Origin: Brachionus manjavacas
Lineage: Eukaryota > Rotifera > Eurotatoria > Ploima > Brachionidae
DNA length: 64,000 nucleotides
NCBI GenBank assembly: GCA_019054805.1
Contig: JAHQIY010000013.1
Coordinates: forward strand, 2,480,001 to 2,544,000
Direction of reading: 5' to 3'
Shown: positions 22,181 through 33,839 of the stretch, one piece after another
How positions within the stretch are numbered: position 1 is the stretch's first letter
Layout of the letters: each line of letters starts with the position of its first letter
The notes under the pieces: generated by a model
The model's input: the letters and a program-made list of their open reading frames with translations, nothing else
Told to the model about the DNA's origin: nothing
Databases searched by the model: none
Position numbers and translations under genes: made by a program

Positions 22181-22493
22181 TTTCAGAAAATTTTTGGGAT
22201 TCGAGCTTTCACTCATACATCCACCATTTAGAATAATATAATAAAATTAGGAACATAAAAATAAAAAAAAAATTTGTTTTTTACAACTTGGAGTTAATTG
22301 ATTTTAAATAAAGGAGAAAAAATTGAATAAAAAAAATGCAGTTTAGTTGAAAAGACTTTTTACTTCAAAGTGAGCTTCTAATTGAGTTAAATTGAAAAAT
22401 GATTCTTCGATCAACTCGTTGTTATTTAGAGCCTTAATCAAGTAACGTGAGTGGAGATGGCTGATGCGAAAGAAATAATTATTTATTTATTTA

Positions 22494-22540
22494 TTTGTAT
22501 ATCTGTACCGAGCCAAGGCTCCTTCAGATTAAAAAAAAAA
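22494..22540 (-). repeat. LINE-A 3' terminal motif
   Basis: The complement reads AATCTGAAGGAGCCTTGGCT and an AAATAAATA-type tail, the LINE-A 3' end on the minus strand. It may belong to the LINE-A copy at 23.8-25.3 kb, with about 1.2 kb of AT-rich DNA between. Confidence 0.6.
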
Positions 22541-23779
22541 TAAAAAAATAAATCAAGATTAAATAAAGTTAGATTACGATAAAACAAAAAAAAATTAGTC
22601 AAAAATATGTAAAAAAAAAAAGAATAATTAGTTAAAATAAGCTAAATTAAAGCAAATTAAAAATAGACTAGATGACCCCCTTTATGGTAACCTTTTTTTT
22701 CTTTCAAAAATTTATTTCATTAGATGTGTAAGATTGAAATATAATATTTTAAAATTATTAAGTTGATTTAGAAACTTTAATAATGAAAAATTGAAAAATG
22801 AAATTTGAGGATATGAAATTCAATTATATTTTAAAAAATTTTAAGAACAAACCGGCTTTTTTAGTTCTTAAAATTTAAAAAAAAATTAGAATCATTTTTT
22901 AATTGATACAGTATGATGGAAAACACTTTAAATGAGAAATCGAGAAGCAATTCCATTTTCTCTAAAATTCCAAGATGAAAGAGAACGATTTTTTGCATTT
23001 TTTTTAATTAAATTTTTCCTTTTTTTCTTTATTTTCTTTTTTTTGTTAGAAAGAAATGTTGAATTTTTAAATGTTTTATGTTTAAATATTTTATATTTAA
23101 ATGTTTAATTTTGTTTTTTTAATGTTTATTTGAATTTTGTAACCTTGTCAGAATTATAATTTATTTTAATCCGATTAAAATTCATAATATTTAAAAATTA
23201 AACAGGGTCTCGGTGTAACACTTACACAGAGTTTCAGGCTTGTTGTCAGTTAGGTTTTGTGAAATTCAGTAGAAAATGATAAAAAGAACAGAAAAAAATG
23301 TAAAAAAATTGAATAACTTTTTTTCTAAATGTTTAAACTAAATTCATAAATGCAACTAAGTGCAACATTTAAAGTTGCATCAAATAATTAGGTCTGCTAA
23401 ATTTGAAGAATTTAGGAAAATTTTTAAGTGTAAGTTAAACTTTAAAAAAATTTTCCTATTATAAATTGACCTATTATGAAGAAAAAATTGAGTTAAAAAT
23501 AATCCAATAATGTGAATAAAAAAATCTTTATATTTTCTCTTTATTTACTTTAAAATATTTAATATGTTCTACCAGTCGAAACGTTTTTAGAGATTTTTTT
23601 TAGTTTCTTTCCAGATTCTTTAAAAATTCTTTTGTGAAAAATTATTATTTTAAGTTTATTATTTTATTTTTTTTATAAAAATATCACCTCAGTTATTTTT
23701 TTCTATGATTTAATATTACTTTTATTTATTTTTTATTATTCTTTTTGTTTATTTTATATACTGTTAGTAATTTAAGTTT

Positions 23780-25290
23780 ATTATATGCCTCATGATGCAC
23801 CATGTTGGAAGGAGTATCATATTTTAGTTTCAAGATGGATCTAACTGCTGAATTTTGAATCACTTGTATTTTTTTATGTTAGTTTCTGTGAGTGAATTTA
23901 AACAAGGAAAAGCATAATCTAGAATTGATCCTATTAATGATTTGTATAAATTTCCTAATGCTTTGGGTTTAAGGCCCCATTTTTTATTCGATAGATATTT
24001 AATAATATTTAGTCTTGAGTTACAGCGCTCTTTAATCTCATCCACCATTAAACTAAATGTAAGTTTTGAGTCTAATGTAATTCCTAAGAACTTAACTTTT
24101 TCTTTTAGATTTAAACTGTTTTCATATAATTTTAGGTCAAGATTAGTTTTTTTTCTAGAGTTTTTTTCAAAGATCGTGTAGCATGACTTTTCAACAGACA
24201 TTTTCATTTTCCATTTGAAAAACCATTTTTCAATTTCTTTCAAGTACTTATTAATTAAACTCTCGAGATTCCCTTTCTTTTTAAAATAAAAAAGGTAGCC
24301 AAGTCATCCGCAAAAAGAAGAGATTATTGGCTATTAGTCTTACTTCTTTTAGGTACGTCATTTATGAAAATGCTGAAAAGAAGCCGACTAATTACTGATT
24401 CTTGTGGAACCCCTGCTTTAATTGAGTATAGGTCACTCAAAAGTCCGTTTACTTTAAAAGATCTGGAATGGAGAAATGATCTGATCCAGTAAATAAGATA
24501 AGGAGGAAGATTAAATTTAATTAGCTTATAAATTAGTCCATCATGCCAAACTTTATCAAAAGCTTTAGAAATGTCAAAATATAAACAGCAGACTTTTTTC
24601 TTTCTATTAAAAGATTCTACTACTTTTTGTATAAGAAAATAAAGATTATCCGCTGTGCGCCTATGTTTTCTAAATCCTGATTGCTCATTAATAAGTAGGT
24701 TATTTCTTTCAAGAAAATTGTATATTCTTGTATAAATAATACGTTCAAGTAACTTACCAAGGCAACTTGTCATACTAATTGGACGATAGTCAGAAGGGTC
24801 GTTAATGGGAGGAGATTTCTTTGGGATCATAGTTATACATGCTATTTTCCATGATTTTGGGACTTTACCTTGTTCCAAACTCATGTTAAAAAGTTGACTT
24901 AATTCAATTAAAGTCTCATAAGGGAGTTTTTTTAACATTTAGTTGTGGATACGATCTATACCAGGTCCTGCCACTTCTTTTAACTTTTTTAAAGAGCATG
25001 TAATTTCTGAAACAGTAATTGGTTCATTCCGATTATTTAGTACATGGTTTTTTAGGAAATCTGAGATTGTATCTGCTATTTCACTATCACTCTCTGATAT
25101 TTCAAAATCTGAATGAGGACTAAAAGTTGTCTTCTGTTTCCGAAGATTTCTCCTTTATCTTTATCTGTATTGAACAATTTTCCATCTTTAATTAGCATGG
25201 GGATTTGCCTAGAACATTTCTTTGATCTAAATTTATTTATTTTCCTCCAAAATGGTCTACTCGATAGTGGGTTTTTTCCCATTTTATTAA
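23780..25290 (-). pseudogene. LINE-A reverse transcriptase, best-preserved copy
   Basis: Read on the minus strand: FWRKINKFRSKK linker; a linker ending in a stop at 24939-24941; main RT frame 24938-24324 with MIPKKSPPINDPSDYRPIS, NEQSGFRKHRRTADNLYFL, block A (YFDISKAFDKVWHDGL) and a block B in which the expected GVPQGSV reads GVPQESV; block C LFADD just after a stop near 24323; then 24243-23860 with VKFLGITLDSKL and RLNIIKYLSNKKWGL. It is 5' truncated at about 25290 inside another LINE. The Gly-to-Glu change in block B and several stops indicate it is inactive. Confidence 0.85.
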
Positions 25291-25925
25291 ATAATGACGT
25301 TGATGACAGTTTTTAACTAGTTGTCTTTCTATCTGGAATTCGTGCGACCTTAATAGATGTCTCGATTGAAACGACTGTTCATTTTTTAACACAATTTTAT
25401 TAAACCAATTAATTTCATCAAAACCCTTAACTATTTTAAACATTTGTATTAGATCATATGTATTAGATCGAATCAAGAAATATTGAATACCCAACTCCAT
25501 TGTGTAATTGCTACCTTGCTATTTCTTCCTTTTTCCCTGAAAAATTAGACATTTATAAATATGTATCCTGTTATTCTCTATATCAATATATCTAATTTTA
25601 ATTTATATTTTAACTTATTTTATTTTTTTTTTTTTATATATTTCTTTTCTTATTTTAAACTTTATTTTATTTTGTTTTTTTTTTTTTTTTTTTAATCTGA
25701 AGGAGCCTTAGCTCGATACAGTTATACAAATACATCTTTGAACAGCTTGGATGCGTTTATGTCTTTCTTCAGATAAGGTCTCCAAATTGTAACTCCATAC
25801 TCAAGATGAGGTCTGACAAAGGCTTTGTAGAGTCTTGATACTGAATCCTTATTGTGAAATTTAAATGTTCTTTTGATCATTCCAAGAACATTATTTGCTT
25901 TTTTGAGTTTATGTGAGTTGTCCAC
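25237..25925 (-). pseudogene. LINE-B-type C-terminal remnant, interrupted
   Basis: The minus strand at 25925-25722 reads RLYKAFVRPHLEYGVTIW, and 25460-25237 reads YDLIQMFKIVKG and RSHEFQIERQLVK, consecutive blocks of a CR1/Jockey-like RT C-terminus. The two parts are separated by a plus-strand LINE-A 3' end (25462-25735), and the downstream side is cut by the LINE-A copy starting at about 25290: three nested events. Confidence 0.7.
25462..25735 (+). repeat. LINE-A 3' end, 5'-truncated insertion
   Basis: Matches the end of the 57-kb LINE-A copy from GAATCAAGAAATATTGAATA through AATTGCTACC, T-rich tracts and GAAGGAGCCTTAGCTCGATA. Inserted in the opposite orientation into a LINE-B remnant. Confidence 0.7.
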
Positions 25926-26343
25926 TTTAAGTCTTCAGATATTGTGATGCCCAGATCTTTCAAATATGTTTTTAGTTGTATTTTATTTTATTATTAATTT
26001 GGATATCAGACTAAAAAAAAGAAAAAAAAAGAAGAGAAAAAAAGCTATTGAAAATGTTGTCAAAGAGAAAAAGCTTTTGACTTTTGACGCAACTTTCCAT
26101 TTTCTTGAACTTTCACGATCTCTTTTTCCTTTAGCCTCATTTTCAACACTAATTTCTAGCTGGATTCAGTATCAAGAATAAAAGAGTCTGTGAACCAATT
26201 TTTGATATGTTTCGATGTGAATCGTTCCTGAGAAATGTTTAAAGTTCTGAATTGGTAAATACCTTAACTTTGTGCCATTATAACTTTTTTTTGGTATTTT
26301 TAATTTTTTTTTACAGTACCGATTTGACAAGTGGATTTCTGGT

Positions 26344-26520
26344 AATTTTACGTAAATTTACGTAAAATTTACGATATTTATTAAATCAAATTTTACCAAA
26401 AGTTACTTTTTTTTATTAATTTTTACGTAAATTTTTGTAAAATATGGTAAAAAAAAAGTAACTTTTGGTAAAATTTGATTTAATAAATATCGTAAATTTT
26501 ACGTAAATTTACGTAAAATT
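26344..26520. repeat. Perfect 71-bp inverted repeat, 35-nt loop
   Basis: Arms 26344-26414 and 26450-26520 are exact complements by inspection. The arms contain repeated TTTACGTAAA units, and the loop also contains TTTACGTAA. It lies in the RABGAP1 intron. No target duplication was evident. Confidence 0.9.
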
Positions 26521-29500
26521 GCTATAAACAAAAATTATATGCTATACTACAAACAAAAATTTAATTAAGTATTGAAAATATTTTACTAATTCAAAATTTA
26601 ATTCTGACTTTTTACATGATAAAAAATTATGTTTTTTTAAAAATTTGTTTCTAACTCATTTGATTCAATTTTATTTTGGCTTTAAGTTCAATAAATAAAG
26701 TGTTCCCACAATTTTGATTAGAATTTTCTCTAGTTTCAGAATCTTTATAAAAAAGTAGGGATCGAGGGGGGAAACCGTAGACAAGATACAAAAATAGTGA
26801 AAAAATACCTTTTTTTTACCATTTTTTGCCAAAATATCAATCTATTGGTAAAAAAATAGATTAAATTAATACACCATTTTGTAGATGAGACTGTGTGCTT
26901 TCAGAATATATACATATTAATAAGGTTATGTCTATTGAGCACGAGATATTTTAGCTCAAAGATAACTAAATTTTGTTTTTTTTTATCGTTGAAAGATCAA
27001 AATTTTTTTTTTTGACAATACCTAAAAAATAATTTTTCAAGGTTTTCAAGTATGCAGATTAATATTTTCAAGTCGGTTTGCTGAAAATCAGATAGTGCTG
27101 TTGTTTTGTTACGCGCAAATCTTATATTTGCAAATGCTATACTTAAAAGAAATAAATAAATTTATGCTAAAATTTATTTTCTTAATCTATAAAGTTTTTC
27201 TTTATTCTGTTTTTTTTTTTTTAAATAGAGAAAAAATTATTTTTTTTCTTAAGCAATTACTTGACATGTTATGTCGAGTTTATTTTCATATTTAAAATTT
27301 TAATTATCCCTTTTAATGGAGCTTTAATAGGCTTGTTTTTTTAATGGGAGGCGGAAATAATATAGAAAAATTTAATTGTAGAAAAAAAAAGTGGAGACTT
27401 TGGCTGAAACTTTAAAGTAAAAAGTTAATGTTATTGTTCTAAAAAGTGTAGAATTATTCAGGAGAGAGCTAAATAAAGTTGATTCAGATGAGCTTTGAAC
27501 CAAAAAAGACAAACATGAGACTAATTTGAGAATATTTTTTAGAAGAAAAAAATTGAAAAAAAATTAATTAATAATTTTAGAATTCGAAGTTATTTCTTTC
27601 TATATTTTTTTTCTTTTTTAATAGACTTTCATAAAAATATTAAGAGACAAAAAAATTATTTTAATTGAATGAAAATTAAATTCTGAATTAACTTAATATG
27701 AATTATTTAAATTATTGATTGTTTTTGTTAAATAAATAAGAGGTCCATCATTTTGATGTTAATTTGATTATGAACCATTTTTACTCGACATAAAGCTTCG
27801 TCATTTCGCAATGTTTAATATTTATTTTTCAAAAATTATCAAAATCAGTTGATTGATTAAGTTTAAAAAATTTTAAATGATCGTTTTGATCTTTAAATGT
27901 GATCTGAAACTTCAATTTGCTTTTAATAAAAACTATTTTTTTTATTTTAAAGAGCCTTTAGCGACTTGATTTAAAATCTTTTGTTTAATTTTGCAGGACT
28001 TGCCAGTCTTCCTTACTATTTGTGTTTGTATTGCAACATGATCAGCATTTTCCTGGTTGTCAATGATACCAGCTGGAGACTCTTCTGGTTCTTCCACCCT
28101 CTCTTCTTATTCTCCTACCAAATCTTCTATAATAGTTTCTCTTGGTTTATATTAAGCTTATATTTCGCATTTTTTTAAAAGATAAATTAATAAAATTTAA
28201 AAAAAAATTTTTCTGGATCAAAAGAAAAATCGAAATCAGCTGAAAACGAACAAAAGGTCAGAAAATGAATTTTACTTTTTTAATTTTTATTCTCTTTTTT
28301 TTTTTTTAATTCTTTTTAATAAAATATTAAAAAATTTTACTCTGGCTTTTTTTAATTCTTTAAAAAAAAATATTTTTTTTTTAAGTAGATAGCTTATTCT
28401 TTAAATACAAAAAAAAATTAAAAACAATCTTAAAGCCGTTTTATCTTTTTATCTGTAAGAGAGTGTTCGTTCCCATTTTAGTTGAAAAAAAAGTCTTTAC
28501 ATGGCTGCTAGCAGAGTTGGCCAAAAGTCAAAAATTGTTTTAAAATGTACAAATTTTACAAGTGTAAAATTCAAAAGTGACTTTGCCTTTAAAATATTTT
28601 TTATGAATAGTTTATTAAATTCCTTAAAAACCTTTAAAAATTTGACATTTTTTCAATCCTTTTTTAACAATCAATTTTTCCTAGTAAAAAAACATCTTAA
28701 ATAATTTGAAGTATGTTGCTCATTAATTTTATGACTCTATAAAATAACAAAAAGTCAAAGTCAGAATTGACTTTTTATAAATTATAATTAATAAAATTAA
28801 AAATAATGGTTGTTAATTATATCTTATTAAATTACGTTGTTTTAAGTTATTTTTGGTAAAATAAAGAAAAAATATTTAAAAATATCAAAATAATAAAATT
28901 AAATAAAATAAAAAAGTATTTAAGTTAATTATTAAATTTAATTTACAAGATTTAAAAATTTTTTTGCTTCATTTAATAAGGTTCATTTATGCAGAGTCTA
29001 AATTTATAGATAATTTTTTTTAACTTCAACAACTTTAACTTTATTTTTGTCATCCTCCCAAAAAAAAATCTCATCATTAATTTCAGTTTCCTTATAATAC
29101 CACTATATTTTAGAAAAAAAATTAGAATAGCCGGGGGTCAAATTTTAAAAATTCATTACTATAAATTGGTGCCATAAAAAAAATGAACTTCTAAAAATTC
29201 TGTTCAAATTTAGATTCCAAAAAATTTATAAAATTTAAAAAAATAAAAAATTCTTCTGTTTTCATATCAGATTCGTCATCACTCTGGTCTATTGCGTTCA
29301 TGCCTATTTCGTTGATTATTAATTGAAAAAGGAAAAAAAGAAAAAGAAATAATACCTACGACTTTTAAAAAAGGTATTTTTTTTTGTTAATCTCAATGTC
29401 TGAATATTTAATCTAAAATTAAAACTTTTGTGCTATTTATGTAAAAAAAAAATTTTATTTTAATTTCTTAAATATAATTGTAAATTAAAAAAAGGAAAAC

Positions 29501-30005
29501 AAACAGTACAAAACTTCTTTCCTTTGTATTTAATTTTATTTTATTTTTAACATCGCCGGGCGTAATTTTATGAATAAATAATAATAATAAAAATAATATT
29601 AATCATCACTGGAATAAAAGCCATGATGTTTGGATCAAATTTCCCAAATTTTACCGAAATTTATGGATTTTTGCCAAGTCCAACAGTTAATGATAATAAT
29701 GATATTTTAGTTTCAAGGGTCTGTAGTTTAAATTTTTTTTAAGCCATAAAACTTTACAAACAAATTATTAAACTTATTATAAATTATTTTGACTTAACTC
29801 CGGGGTTAAATTCCAGGACTATGCTTTATTCTTAGGTAAGAGGGTTATGGCCATTTACAGCCTTTGGGTTGTTTTGCAATTTTTTTCATTATCGATCAAA
29901 AATTTTAAATTTTGAATTCCATTTTTTTGGTAAAATAAAAAAATTAAAAACTTAATTGAAAAATTTATTCAGCTAAATTTAAATGAAAAAAATTTTATCC
30001 CCAAG

Positions 30006-31347
30006 GTATGCAAGTCAATGGTTTTTAACGCTGTACACGGCAAAATTTCCCCTATTCATGGTATTTCACATCCTAGATTTATTCCTGAGCGAAGGCATGG
30101 TTGTTTTATTCTCCATGGCCCTGTCACTGCTCAAAGCGTCTCAACGAGACCTATTGGCCCTGGACTTCGAAGGAGTTCTGAAATATTTCCGCGTCAATCT
30201 TCCAAAAAAGCATCGCAATGAGCAGAACTTTAAAGAATTGCTGCAAATATGGATGAGCTTGCACTCGAAAATAAGCGAGAAAAAGCTAAAAAAACTAGAG
30301 AAAAAATACCAATTGGTAAAAGAAGCCGAGGCCCTGAAAGAAGAGCCGTCCATCCGCTTCGAAAGAGAGTTCAAGCGACTGAGCCAGCTGAATCGAAGAT
30401 TGGAGCAGGAAAACGATGACTTGGCCAGCGAATACATCGAAGCCAAAATTGGCCTGTCCAAACAATTGGAAGAGCTGCGCGACGACTACGAAATAGTCAA
30501 GGCCGAGCTACTCAGATACAAAACCGACTACCAGAACAACCTAAACGAAATCAATGACACAAACAAAAAGCTCAAGATCGAGCTGGACCAAATCAAGCAG
30601 CTGTGGCGCATAGACAACCAAAAATTCGAAGACCAAATGGAACAAGCCAAACAGCTGAGCCTTGAGGAAAAACAAAAATACGAAAGTGAAATGCAACGAA
30701 ATAGTCTCATAATCCAAGAGTACAAACAAATATGCAATTCGCTCAGTGACAAAGTGGAAAAGTGGCAAAATTTCAAGAAAAAATCCAAACCAAAAGCCAA
30801 AAAGTTGAGTGCATGTGAAAAAGATTTAGACAGTAGTTGGCAAGTGAACTCGAGTGCCACAAATCTAGTCTCAAATGGGTCCAATTCATCGAGTCGCTCG
30901 ACTGATTTGTCCGAGCAGGACCAAAGCGAAATTGAAGATTGCGAGACTAGATTCGATTTGGCTGATACTTCACTTGCAAATGCAGACAATGAGAAGATGA
31001 CTGACCAAGAGGTTAAGATCAAAAATTTGGAACTAGAGCTTGCCAGAGTGAAGCTCGAACTTGTGGACGCACAGTGCAAGAATCAAGAGTTTGACCACAG
31101 ACTCAAGACAATGGTTGGATCGAACCCGGAAAGCCGCCATGGTTCCATCACAGCCAAATCATTGGGCTCAACCACTGACAATTTGGAAACGATGTCTGCC
31201 TCTACCACATCCATTAACAGTCTGCCAGGAAATAACACCACACTGGCTAGTGCAAATAATAGTTGGCTGTCAAAGACTCTCACACAATTCAAAGAGGCCA
31301 CTAATCAAGTTGTGCAAAAGGCCCAAAAATCCAAGCTAAATGGCTGA
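30006..31347 (+). CDS. RABGAP1: RABGAP1-like Rab GTPase-activating protein, exon 2
   Basis: Codes for residues 657-1103 and the stop. It completes the TBC domain (YASQWFLTLYTAKFPLFMVF to about residue 735), then gives a long Lys/Glu-rich coiled coil (about 744-915), a Ser/Asn-rich linker, a second short coiled coil (about 989-1025) and a C-terminal NNSWLSKTLTQFKEATNQV segment. The predicted total of 1,103 residues compares with about 1,070 for vertebrate RABGAP1, with the same order of parts. An ATG at 29983 upstream of the acceptor is in frame but intronic. Downstream AATAAA-like signals occur near 31565. The gene has only one coding intron. Confidence 0.93.
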
Positions 31348-32201
31348 ATTTGGGTTTGTGTATAGGTAAATATTGCAGATTACAATCAAAGTTGGTTTTT
31401 CGTTACCAAAGTTCACTTGTCTTTTGGCTTTTGGTTTTATTCGCATTTTATTTGTTTATGAGATATTTAAATCAAAAATTTTCTTATTCTTTTTTTTTTT
31501 TTGTATTGAATTTTTTATAACTCTAAATATTTATTTATTTACATGTAGTTAATTTATTTTTTGAAAATAAATTTTTTTTCTTGATACAAAGCATATGATC
31601 ACAAAAATAGTAATAATAATAAAACAGCGTTCTACTTTGAACGATAGAACTCAATTACGCAAATTTTCGGAAGAAAAATCTTTATAAAAATTAAAAATCT
31701 TTAACTTAAAAAGAGTGAAACATTTTAAAATAAAATAAATGTATTTGTTTATCTGTTAAAAGTAAATAAATATACAAATCAGTACAGATAACCAAATAAA
31801 TAAATAAAATAATAAATCTATCTAATATTTATCTCAATTTAAACAATTTTAGTAATTTTGGCTATCGAATAATTTTAAAATTCATTAATTTAATTTTTTT
31901 CTGATGCTGATAAGCCTGATGTCTATGAAGTTATTTTATTTTTAATTTAAGCATAAATCATCTAAAAATTTTCATGTTAGCCTTTAGCATACTTCTGGTA
32001 ATTGTTAATTCATCCTTCATGATTCCAATATTTTTTTGCATTATATTCCGCATATACTGAAGAATCTTTCAATAAATGCACTTGACACATAAATTTTTAA
32101 AAGTACCCGAGCCAATCTTGCGTGTATTGGCATTTCATCCATGTATTGATTTCAAAATGGCATGTTTATAATTTTTACTAAAATCTCAATTCGGTTAAGT
32201 A
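31348..32201. other. 3' flank of RABGAP1, AT-rich
   Basis: Probably the 3' UTR up to about 31.6 kb (AATAAA near 31565), then intergenic DNA with no recognised feature. Confidence 0.4.
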
Positions 32202-32715
32202 TAGTGTTGGATACGGTCAATACAAACCAATAAACGGACGGTTTTTTGCGGTCATTTGGTCGGTCAGCTAGGCAGTCTATTTTTTGGACCGCCAAAATAA
32301 ACGGTCTAAAAAATACGGACGGTCAAAAATACGGACAAATTTTTGGCGTTTAGCCACTTAAATTGAAATTTTTTCGAATTAATGTTTTTAATTTTATAAA
32401 AAAAAAACAAATTAAAATGATAAATTTTTTGTAAAATTTTGAAAAATAAAAAAAATTTTCTTTATTTATTTTAAAAAGTTTTTTTTTATTATTCAAAATT
32501 TTACAAAAAATTTAGTGACCGCCCGCCTAAAAGTTGGCTGGTTTTTGGGCCGGCCGTTTATCTTCGACCATTTATTTTTGCGGTCCAAAAATTAGCCGCC
32601 TAGCTGGCCGGCCAAATGGACGCCCGCTTAAAGGTTGTCTGGCTAATGCGGAAACGGTCACGGTTTTTGAAAATTTTGGCCGGATAAGTTTCCGCTTGTA
32701 TTGATCCCAACACTA
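32202..32715. mobile_element. Foldback hAT-like MITE, 514 bp
   Basis: Ends are TAGTGTTGGATACGGTCAAT at the left and the complement of TAGTGTTGGGATCAATACAA at the right. The arms, about 150-200 bp each, are inverted copies rich in GGTCGG/CGGCC motifs around an AT-rich centre. The flanks GTTAAGTA (32194-32201) and GTTAAGAA (32716-32723) match at 7 of 8. Its GC content stands out from the surroundings. Confidence 0.8.
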
Positions 32716-33077
32716 GTTAAGAATGTCTGCCAATTTTAAAAATTCCCTATCAAGTTCAACTTTGATCTTCTTCAGGTTTAAAATCTTTTATTTCATTGCA
32801 CCATCTCTCATTAACCTCTCAAAGAACATTGCTTCATTATCTGTCTGTTGAATTGTGAGTTAAGGCGATATAAAGCGATTATGTCCCTGTCATTTTCAGT
32901 ATCGACAAAGAAACACTTTAAGTAAAACAATTTCAGAGAGTGAAAGCCTTTTCTAACCAGATTCTTTCAAAATTTTTTTTCAAAAAGAATAGTCAATCTT
33001 TCAAATTCTGATTCTTAATCCATATTCTCCCAGCTAAACAAAATTCTCTTTAAACTTGAGATTAAATGTGATAAATT

Positions 33078-33830
33078 AGGCTGTTTAATAAGTTTTTTCG
33101 TTTTTTTCTAGACTTTATTTATTAATAAAAACTAAAATAAAATATAATTAGTCACTAAAATAATTTCCTTCGCTAGAAATACACATCTCCCATCTTTCTG
33201 GCAGCATTTTGATCCCTCGCTCGTAGAAGCTGGCTGGTTTTGAGGTGAAATATTAACTGATGTCTTTTTTGATTTCCTCCAAGTCTGAGTAATTTTTTTC
33301 ACTGAGGAAGTGCTGCATGGATCAAAACAAATGGTAATCTGAAGGAACTAAATCTGGTGAATAAGCTGGGTGAGATAAGACTTCCCAGCCTAGGTTCTCT
33401 ATCGTGTTCCGAGTCGTTTTTGCAACATGTGGCCTAGCGTTGTCTTGTAAAGAATCACTTTTCGCTCTCTTTTAGCTCTGTGTGGCCGTTTTGTTTCCAA
33501 AGCGTGACTCAAACGTATCAATTGTTGTGAATAAAGGTCTGCGGTTATCGTTTGATTGGGTTGCAGTAGCTCATAATAGATTATACCCTTCTGATCCCAC
33601 CAAACACGCGTCATCAGCTTCGACGGTTCTACCAACGCGTTCTTTGTCATTGAGGTCGAAATCTCCAGCTTTGAATCAAGCAAACCAATTTTGACAAGTG
33701 CGAAAGTCAGAGCGTCGCCGCCATATACCAAACAAATCGATTTGGTAGTCTCTTTCGCATTTTTTCCTTCGTTAAACTTGAATAACATGCAATGGCGTAT
33801 ATGCATTTTTTTGTCATACATTTTTATTTA
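33078..33830 (-). pseudogene. mariner-like transposase, deleted
   Basis: The minus strand starts at 33821 with a mariner HTH start (HIRHCMLFKFNEGKNAKET), loses the middle of the protein, then has RVWWDQKGIIYYELLQPNQT and the ADLYSQQLIRL block. The C-terminal part is readable only in pieces to about 33160. The first catalytic Asp region is deleted and the DNARPH block is altered. A terminal repeat TAGGCTGTTTAATAAGTTTT is visible at 33077-33096. Dead copy. Confidence 0.8.
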
Positions 33831-33839
33831 GTTAATTAT

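Larger units (their letters stand above)
21859..30005 (+). other. Single 8.1-kb intron of RABGAP1
   Basis: Donor GTAAGT at 21859, acceptor CCCCAAG at 30005. Codon phase matches exactly: AT + G gives Met, then YASQWF. The intron splits the TBC domain. It holds at least four LINE pieces, almost all antisense to the gene, and a 71-bp perfect palindrome. Elsewhere it is AT-rich and featureless, notably 22200-22490, 22545-23775, 25930-26340 and 28180-29980. Confidence 0.9.

Noticed and set aside
27981-28178. Possible alternative RABGAP1 exon after a TTTTGCAG acceptor
   Set aside because: In the phase set by exon 1 it meets a stop after about 20 codons, and the TBC domain joins perfectly to 30006.
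30141-31301. Minus-strand Ser/Phe/Leu-rich open frames opposite RABGAP1 exon 2
   Set aside because: Shadow of the coiled-coil coding sequence; composition is what the complement of Lys/Glu codons gives.
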